Source: Siphonodentalium dalli
Lineage: Eukaryota > Mollusca > Scaphopoda > Gadilida > Siphonodentaliidae
NCBI GenBank assembly: GCA_032622095.1
Contig: CP136066.1
Span: 143,435,559 to 143,499,558 of the forward strand
Direction: 5' to 3'
Length of the DNA: 64,000 nt
Shown here: positions 60,901 through 64,000 of the stretch, piece by piece
Layout: every line of letters starts with the position of its first letter
How positions within the stretch are numbered: the first letter of the stretch is position 1
Notes under the pieces: generated by a model
Told to the model about the DNA's origin: nothing
What the model saw: the letters and a program-made list of their open reading frames with translations, nothing else
The model's database searches: none
Position numbers and translations under genes: made by a program

Positions 60901-61336
60901 ATTGTCTGAACTTTGCTCAATTGTAAATATTTACATCTCGATTCGGGATGCAATTATCAGTGATAAACTAACACAAATGAATTCACAACCGAGAGTCATT
61001 GCATTTAATATATAAGAATGACGGCGTGTGTTGTCAATTTGGATTAATATTCATAAAAAACTACTTTGAGCAAGATTATTCTCAATTTGATCACCACACT
61101 GGAGTGTATCACATCACTTTAAGTTTATTGAACTTATTATCTGAACTACCTGTCAATGAGCATTTAGTAAATAAAGGGTTAATTGTATTTTCCATCCAGA
61201 TGTACTTCAACAGTACCGGTACTGAAAAATCAATTTAAAATATGCATATTAAATATGTTGATAAAACTTACCATCATCTGATGTAGTGAGGTCTATCAAA
61301 TTCAGAGCCTGATCATCACCATTACGCCTCCGGAAC
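42713..61336 (-). CDS. RNF111: Arkadia-type E3 ubiquitin ligase, 3' part (eight exons)
   Basis: Arkadia (RNF111; paralogue RNF165/Ark2C) ubiquitinates negative regulators such as SnoN/Ski and promotes TGF-beta/SMAD signalling in the nucleus. It also binds SUMO chains. Eight minus-strand exons join in phase: 61272-61336, 59744-60069, 57373-57532, 52899-53328, 50203-50350, 48789-48893, 47291-47386, 42713-42940. They give about 518 residues in this order: a SUMO-interacting motif ([10 protein letters not shown]), a long Pro/His-rich disordered middle, the conserved block [14 protein letters not shown], an acidic stretch, and a C-terminal RING-H2 ([21 protein letters not shown]). The middle and C-terminal order matches vertebrate Arkadia. 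The N-terminus lies right of the window. RNF111 versus RNF165 cannot be separated; invertebrates probably have one pre-duplication gene. Confidence 0.94.
43570..43935. repeat. Minisatellite in RNF111 intron
   Basis: About six imperfect units of roughly 50-70 bp carrying gaatctgcacacaggtatta, acatgtagaatcaagat and tatccaagcaaga. Confidence 0.85.
45105..46830 (+). mobile_element. 5'-truncated CR1/L2-type LINE
   Basis: Contains a decayed reverse transcriptase (45108-46680). It ends with gcgctctgggcc, gataaagcgctatataaa and an (ATT)n tail at about 46806-46830, the usual 3' end of CR1/L2 elements. It is antisense to RNF111, inside the intron before the last exon. The 5' boundary is approximate. 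Confidence 0.85.
45108..46680 (+). pseudogene. Reverse transcriptase remnant of CR1/L2 LINE
   Basis: One frame reads through the fingers and palm. [17 protein letters not shown], then [13 protein letters not shown], then [15 protein letters not shown] (catalytic motif A), then [13 protein letters not shown], then [12 protein letters not shown] (the YADD catalytic box), then the downstream LGVVLD and [10 protein letters not shown] blocks. Breaks are TAA at 45366-45368, TGA at 45708-45710 (at the glycine before the QGSVLG block) and a frameshift near 46525, after which [17 protein letters not shown] continues to TAA at 46678-46680. The endonuclease domain is missing. Inactive. Confidence 0.88.
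46955..47063. mobile_element. Palindromic MITE related to 34273-34524
   Basis: tgcagaatgaggtccccaga ... tctggggacctcattctgc arms of about 40 bp in an RNF111 intron. A half copy (aggtccccagaggatgaatt) is at 47166-47200. Confidence 0.65.
47291..47386 (-). CDS. RNF111: RNF111 exon, NRGA segment
   Basis: This 96-nt exon (32 codons, phase 0) has acceptor ttttattgacag and donor gtaata. It reads [18 protein letters not shown], then [14 protein letters not shown]. This is the most family-specific block outside the RING. In vertebrate Arkadia it carries the NRG and TIER motifs needed for SnoN/Ski targeting. Here NRGA is kept and the TIER position reads VIEK. Confidence 0.93.
48060..48480. repeat. Tandem ~130-bp repeat in RNF111 intron
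   Basis: Three to four diverged units with actcaaaatcgcaggtg, gcaggttcccatgctggttg and ggaatacaggctcggacaaa. The overlapping minus-strand frames are by-products. Confidence 0.75.
48789..48893 (-). CDS. RNF111: RNF111 exon, Pro/Met-rich linker
   Basis: This 105-nt exon (35 codons, phase 0 both sides) has acceptor ctttctttttgtag and donor gtaatt. It reads [20 protein letters not shown] and [15 protein letters not shown]. The terminal SYE joins [10 protein letters not shown] in the next exon, reproducing the YEELL-type junction of Arkadia proteins. Confidence 0.88.
48984..49262. mobile_element. Inverted-repeat element (CAGAGTTCAGTCCCC ends)
   Basis: The left end cagagttcagtcccct ... gaccgctgccggcat mirrors the right end gcgggcagcggtaagtc ... 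aggggactgaactctg. Arms are about 50 bp, imperfect, total about 279 bp. No clear target duplication. Confidence 0.6.
49630..49841. mobile_element. Tc1/mariner-type hairpin MITE
   Basis: A 212-bp hairpin of the gctctaattaatcgac subfamily, with the first terminal base changed (TA + aagtaatg). It lies in an RNF111 intron. Confidence 0.75.
50203..50350 (-). CDS. RNF111: RNF111 exon, His-rich
   Basis: This 148-nt exon has acceptor tttgattacag and donor gtaagt. One base completes Arg, then [32 protein letters not shown], five prolines, and [12 protein letters not shown]. It leaves in phase 0. A decayed copy of its central 60 bp sits just past the donor at 50124-50190. Confidence 0.88.
50440..50542. 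mobile_element. TTAA-type MITE fragment
   Basis: actcgcatatataagagaat, then gcattggca, then ctttaatgctgcaccagcac, ending catcatggaacgg + TTAA. Same family as 57614-57756. The left end is not clear. Confidence 0.5.
50698..50760. repeat. 24-bp tandem repeat
   Basis: Two and a half copies of cgtatcgtcttttgttgtag + cgtc. Confidence 0.85.
50930..51710. repeat. Diverged tandem duplication in RNF111 intron
   Basis: aaaatgaaaacaaacgaaat and gaaacacgtggtt occur at about 50945 and 51401. A related pair, cccagttgtaattaaa and tccggttgtaatgtaac, follows each. Suggests an old duplication of about 460 bp. No exon seen. Confidence 0.45.
51720..52890. other. RNF111 intron without recognised exon
   Basis: Mostly AT-rich. 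A GC-richer patch near 52080-52200 contains gcacctgctggcgacgtc. No coding block or RNA gene recognised. Confidence 0.4.
52899..53328 (-). CDS. RNF111: RNF111 exon, His/Pro-rich
   Basis: This 430-nt exon has acceptor atctcttcgcag and donor gtaaat. The split codon G+CT gives Ala. It encodes [20 protein letters not shown], short repeats of GSHGQM type, a Pro-rich [12 protein letters not shown], and [18 protein letters not shown] second AG ten bases inside the exon would break the frame, so the first acceptor was chosen. It leaves with two bases of an Arg codon. Confidence 0.88.
53530..53700 (+). pseudogene. Fragment of a non-LTR reverse transcriptase C-terminal region
   Basis: The frame reads [20 protein letters not shown] and then [10 protein letters not shown]. 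This resembles the region after the RT in several LINE families, where an IYDIH-K-A-F-M pattern recurs. It is a short relic antisense to RNF111. The adjacent gaggccgatcacgatc word also occurs at 43461. Confidence 0.45.
53818..54234. mobile_element. Decayed copy of the AGGTACTC palindrome family
   Basis: TTAA + agctactcgatccgatta ... aaatcggattgagtacct + TTAA. It shares ggcttcgggggtaaaaaata and ggataactctaaaatcaagt with 41989-42436, but the right arm is heavily altered. Confidence 0.6.
54480..56300. repeat. Duplicated ~450-bp intronic segment with spacer
   Basis: 54487-54977 and 55903-56290 share tggatttagaagcccacaca, gtcagtctcaag, tgcaccccaaatgcaataga and gtctatggaatgggtta. The spacer (55200-55760) is the GGCCATAACTC repeat. 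Confidence 0.75.
56580..57262 (+). repeat. GGCCATAACTC-family pieces with (GACG)n tail
   Basis: Fragments of the dispersed repeat end in gacagacggacggacagacg and the mirrored accatacatggtatgggta + cacataaaaa. They lie upstream of RNF111 exon 57373-57532 in plus-strand order. Confidence 0.6.
57373..57532 (-). CDS. RNF111: RNF111 exon, alternating-histidine segment
   Basis: This 160-nt exon has acceptor ttctctttctag and donor gttagt. It reads [18 protein letters not shown], then [20 protein letters not shown], then [11 protein letters not shown]. Every second residue is His over much of the segment, and Cys-Gly clusters sit at both ends. Phase 0 in, phase 1 out. Open frame and phase match with both neighbours support it. 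Confidence 0.82.
57614..57756. mobile_element. Short TTAA-type MITE
   Basis: A 143-bp element between TTAA at 57610-57613 and 57757-57760. The ends tccttccatgac and gtcatgaaagtg are inverted. Inside, gcattctcttatatacgcg pairs with catatataagagaat. Confidence 0.6.
57760..59740. other. RNF111 intron without recognised exon
   Basis: Contains one arm of the foldback family (about 58680-58860) and two copies of acaacatatatgtcg (about 58950 and 58985). No coding block found. Confidence 0.4.
59744..60069 (-). CDS. RNF111: RNF111 exon, Pro/His-rich
   Basis: This 326-nt exon has acceptor cttctcttcccag and donor gtgagt. It begins [17 protein letters not shown] and is rich in Pro, His, Ser and Gln (for example [20 protein letters not shown]). 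It ends with a Cys/His stretch, [10 protein letters not shown]. No folded domain is evident, as expected for Arkadia's disordered middle. It enters two bases into a codon and leaves in phase 0. Confidence 0.88.
60126..60300. mobile_element. TTAA-family MITE fragment
   Basis: Starts ccctttctttactgaatc and runs to gataataagttcaacaaat. The right half is missing. Confidence 0.5.
60676..61178. mobile_element. CCCTTTCTTTACT-family MITE interrupted by a TTAA-type element
   Basis: A left half (tttttactaaaaagaatacc ... gattcatttggatgg) and a right half (tgaacttattatctgaac ... tagtaaataaaggg + TTAA) flank 60759-61118. The left terminus is degraded. Confidence 0.5.
60759..61118 (-). mobile_element. TTAA-type element, dispersed sister of the satellite-embedded units
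   Basis: It has exact TTAA on both sides (60755-60758, 61119-61122). On the minus strand it reads agtgatgtgatacactcc ... aagtccataatatgtct. That is the sequence embedded in satellite block 2 at 10652, 11252, 13362 and 14771. It is only 150 bp from the RNF111 SIM exon. Confidence 0.75.
61272..61336 (-). CDS. RNF111: RNF111 exon with SUMO-interacting motif (copy A)
   Basis: This 65-nt exon has acceptor ttttattag and donor gtaagt. It reads [21 protein letters not shown] after one base that completes an upstream codon. The basic RRR followed by the hydrophobic-acidic core LIDLTTSDD is a typical SIM. Its last G plus AA from the next exon gives Glu, so it splices cleanly to 60069. A near-identical duplicate lies 363 bp away at 61635-61699. 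Confidence 0.88.
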
Positions 61337-61634
61337 CTAATAAAATTTCATATATATATAATGTATAACCATAACAAAAATCAGTCTTAAGAAGGCACCC
61401 CATTTTTTTAATTTTCAAAAAATCTCAATTTCAAACTATCAATTTGAAGGAAATTATCATTATCCATTATCCATGTATGCTGCAGTACTATAATGAGAGA
61501 TTCGTTCTAATTATTTAACAAGAGCATCGCTAGGGCATGGCAAAATATTCCCGTGGTAATTTCAACAAGAGGTGTGCACTCGAGTGCTAGCATACCCCCA
61601 CCGTGGCAAATTCAACCCGCATTATCCGTAAACC

Positions 61635-61699
61635 CATCATCTGATGTAGTGAGGTCTATCAAATTCAGACCCTGATCACCACCATTCCGCCTCCGGAAC
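61635..61699 (-). other. Duplicated SIM exon (copy B), alternative or dead exon
   Basis: This is a copy of 61272-61336 with three exonic changes: one synonymous Arg codon, Asp to Gly, and Ala to Gly. The reading frame and the LIDLTTSDD core are intact, and the acceptor side is identical. The duplication junction replaced the gtaagt donor with gatgatgg|gtttac, so a GT is present one base later in a poor context. Used that way, the exon is 66 nt and would splice in frame to copy A. Whether it is used cannot be told from sequence. Confidence 0.7.
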
Positions 61700-61840
61700 C
61701 TAATAAAATTTCATATATATATAATGTATAACCATAACAAAAATCAGTCTTAAGAAGGCACCCCATTTTTTGAATTTTCAAAAAATCTCAATTCCAAACT
61801 ATCAATTTGAAGGAAAAGATCATTATCCATTATCCATGTA

Positions 61841-62219
61841 CCCTGCTGGACAAAACAAGTGTCCACTTAACCGCGATGCGGTTAGCGTTGCCACCGCGGC
61901 CGAAATGCAACTACACTGCGGCTCCACCGGCTAACAACAGTTGGGCTGCGGACGGTGTACTTGCCATTCGGCCATGGTGTAGTTGCCGCGGTGTACGTTC
62001 ATTAAACTGAAAAAAGATGATACAAACCCGAAATCTAACCACGATGTATATGCCATTCGGCCGCGTTGTAGTTGCCTTTCGGCCATGGTGTACTTGCCGA
62101 TCGGCTGCAGTGTACTTGCCGTTCGGCCGCGGTGCTCAACTGCAGTTACAAACTCCGACACCGCGACCGAACGGCAAATACACCGCGGTGCCAATGGACA
62201 CTTGTTTTGTCCAGCGAGG
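61841..62219. mobile_element. 379-bp GC-rich MITE with TA target duplication
   Basis: The 25-bp inverted ends run inward as ccctgctggacaaaacaagt+gtcca and, from the right, cctcgctggacaaaacaagt+gtcca. TA lies on both sides (61839-61840, 62220-62221). Copy A keeps the empty site TA at 61476-61477. The interior is GC-rich and built of mirrored and repeated ggtgtacttgcc / ttcggccgcg words. Open frames across it are repeat artefacts. The TA target suggests the Tc1/mariner superfamily, but the ends are not a known type to me. Confidence 0.8.
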
Positions 62220-62629
62220 TATGCTGCAGTACTATAATGAGAGATTCGTTAATTATTTAACAAGAGCATCGCTAGGGCATGCCAAAATATGCCCGTGGTA
62301 ATTTCAAGAAGAGGTGTGCACTCGAGTGCTAGCATACCCCCACCATGGCAAATTCAACCCGCATTATCCGTAAACCCAACAAAAAAGATTTTTAACTTTA
62401 AAGAAATATTTGGATTAATAAATTTGATATTGGTTCATATTTGTTCGAATGATTGCAGAAACCCAAAAAAGGGTAGAAAATGAAACGCAACCTTAACATC
62501 TAAGATGGCTTTTGTCGAGTGTGATAGCATCCAAAAAAAAATGAAGTTTCAAATATCTACGATTAAAACTGTAGGAGTTGATTACACCATGAAGGTACCC
62601 TCATAAAGAAAATAATAAAACAAAATATT

Positions 62630-62935
62630 TCAAAGTCGAAAGGCCCATAACTTTCGGAAAAATCATTGGATCAAACTCAAATTCGAACTTGACCTGTATT
62701 TTGATATGAACGACCCACAAAAAAAACAGAATTTCCAATTAAACAATCCAAACTTGAGTTATCATCCGGAAACCAAAGAAAAAACAAGAAAATTTGAATT
62801 TTCTAAGTCGAAAAGCCCATAACTCTGAGAAAAATCATCGGATCAAACTCAAATTCCAACTTGACCTGTATTTTGATATCATTGACTCACACAAAAACGG
62901 AATTTTCAATTGAACAGTCCAAACTTTAGTTATCA
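62630..62935 (+). repeat. GGCCATAACTC-family repeat, two units
   Basis: gcccataactttcggaaaaa and gcccataactctgagaaaaa each begin a unit of about 180 bp with tcggatcaaactcaaattc and acttgacctgtattttgata. Confidence 0.65.
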
Positions 62936-62944
62936 CCTGGAAAC

Positions 62945-64000
62945 CAAAATGAAAGTGTCAATGACACTGTAGCTCAACTTAGGTAGGGGAATAATTTAAT
63001 GGTTGACAGTAAATGGAGGAATAGGAAAGGTGCTAATTGAAATGTCTAACATGCGCCAAAGGATTTAGTGATGCAAAGAGTAAAATACAAGATGGCTGCT
63101 GGTGGCCATTTTTTTTGGCCAATTGACCCCAAAAGAACTCGTTCCCATTTACGTATAATTGTTAACATCCATGACAAATTTTATGAAGATCTGACCAAAG
63201 CTACGACATACAAATTTCATGATGATCAGACGAACAGTACGACCTGTAGACCGCGCCAATGGATTGAATTTTAAAATCCAAGATGGCCGCTGGCAGCCAT
63301 GTTTTTTGGCCGAATGACCCCACAATGATTCGTTCCCATCTACATGTCAATGTCAACATTCATGACAAATTTAATAAATATCAGACCAAAGGTATGACCT
63401 GTAGCCCACGCCAAAGGATTTAGTCATGCAAAAAGTAAAATGCTGGTGGCAATGTTTTTTGACCGAATGACCCCAAAACGACTCGTTCCCATCTACATGT
63501 CATTGTTATAATTAATGACAAATTTCATGACCATTTGACCAAAGCTACGACCTGTAGCCCGCACCAAAGGATTTAGTCATGCAAAGAGTAAAATCCAAGA
63601 TGGCTGCTGGCGGCCATGTTTTTTGACCAAATGACCCCATAACGACTCGATCCCATCTACATGTCATTGTTATCATTCATGACAAATTTCATGATGATCA
63701 GACGAACAGTACGACCTGTAGCCCGCGCCAATGGATTGAATTTTGAAATCCAAGATGGCCGCCAGCAGCCATGTTTTTTGGCCGAATGACCCGACAATGA
63801 TTCGTTCCCATCTACATGTCAATGTCAACGTTCATGACAAATTTTATAAAGATTAGACCAAAGGCAACCTATAGCCCGCGCCAAAGGATTTAGTCATGCA
63901 AAGAGTAAAATCCAAGATGGCGGCCATGTTTTTTGGCCGAACGACTCCAAAATCACTCGTTCCCATCTACATGTCAGTGTTAACATCCATGACAAATTTC
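62945..64000. repeat. Array of ~200-bp units (same family as 24600-29700)
   Basis: Four to five units in the opposite orientation to most of the 24.6-29.7 kb cluster. Each has aaaggatttagtcatgcaaa, aagatggctgctggcggcca, tgaccccaaaacgactcg, ttcccatctacatgtc and tcatgacaaatttcatgatg. It begins at the boundary tgacactgtagctcaactta. The array continues past the window. Confidence 0.85.

Larger units (their letters stand above)
61271..62376. repeat. 363-bp tandem duplication containing the SIM exon
   Basis: Copy A is about 61271-61633 and copy B about 61634-62376. Copy B is 363 bp longer than expected only by the 379-bp insert plus 2-bp target duplication. The copies differ at about ten scattered sites. 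Both contain the exon, its acceptor side and the same intron words (gctgcagtactataatgaga, gtgcactcgagtgctagcat). Confidence 0.9.

Noticed and set aside
61807-62301. Cluster of frames on both strands with FGRVVVAF- or CTCRSAAV-type sequence
   Set aside because: They lie in the GC-rich mirrored interior of the 379-bp MITE. No start context or family.
1-64000. tRNA, rRNA or snRNA genes
   Set aside because: Looked for A/B-box pairs (ggttcga-type words) and conserved rRNA/snRNA blocks on both strands. None convincing.

Overview
The window is nuclear DNA from an animal, probably a marine invertebrate. Genes are split by GT-AG introns, the sequence is AT-rich, and most of it is transposable-element debris and satellite DNA. 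I cannot name the species. No bacterial, organellar or viral gene set is present. Only two host genes are supported, and both run off the window.

Left (506-6574, plus strand): the last five coding exons of a dUTPase gene (DUT). Motifs 2 to 5 are intact, every splice junction is in phase, and the stop is at 6572-6574. Its introns carry a hAT-like element, a Tc1/mariner-type hairpin MITE and a nested pair of small transposons.

Middle (about 6.6-42.7 kb): a tail-to-tail intergenic region of about 36 kb. It holds three TCAT-rich satellite blocks (7.9-8.6, 9.0-18.5 and 18.9-21.5 kb). Beyond them is a mosaic of hairpin MITEs, TTAA-flanked piggyBac-like elements, two Helitron-like elements ending in CTAG, and a family of roughly 200-bp repeat units (24.6-29.7 kb, again at 62.9-64.0 kb in the opposite orientation).

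Right (42713-61336, minus strand): the 3' eight coding exons of an Arkadia-type E3 ubiquitin ligase (RNF111/RNF165 family), about 518 residues. In protein order they hold a SUMO-interacting motif, a Pro/His/Cys-rich middle, the NRGA-containing segment and a C-terminal RING-H2 domain. All seven junctions between the eight exons were checked for phase. Introns contain a degenerate CR1/L2-type LINE, a second LINE fragment, minisatellites and MITEs.

The most interesting spot is 61271-62376. A 363-bp segment holding the SUMO-interacting exon is tandemly duplicated, and the second copy was later hit by a 379-bp TA-flanked element whose empty site survives in the first copy. By phase the duplicate exon could splice in frame to the original, giving a tandem-SIM form. 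Several other nested insertions with readable empty sites give a relative chronology of the transposon families. I found no convincing new multi-gene system. The novelty here is structural: an exon duplication, nested MITEs and a satellite that carries copies of a transposon.
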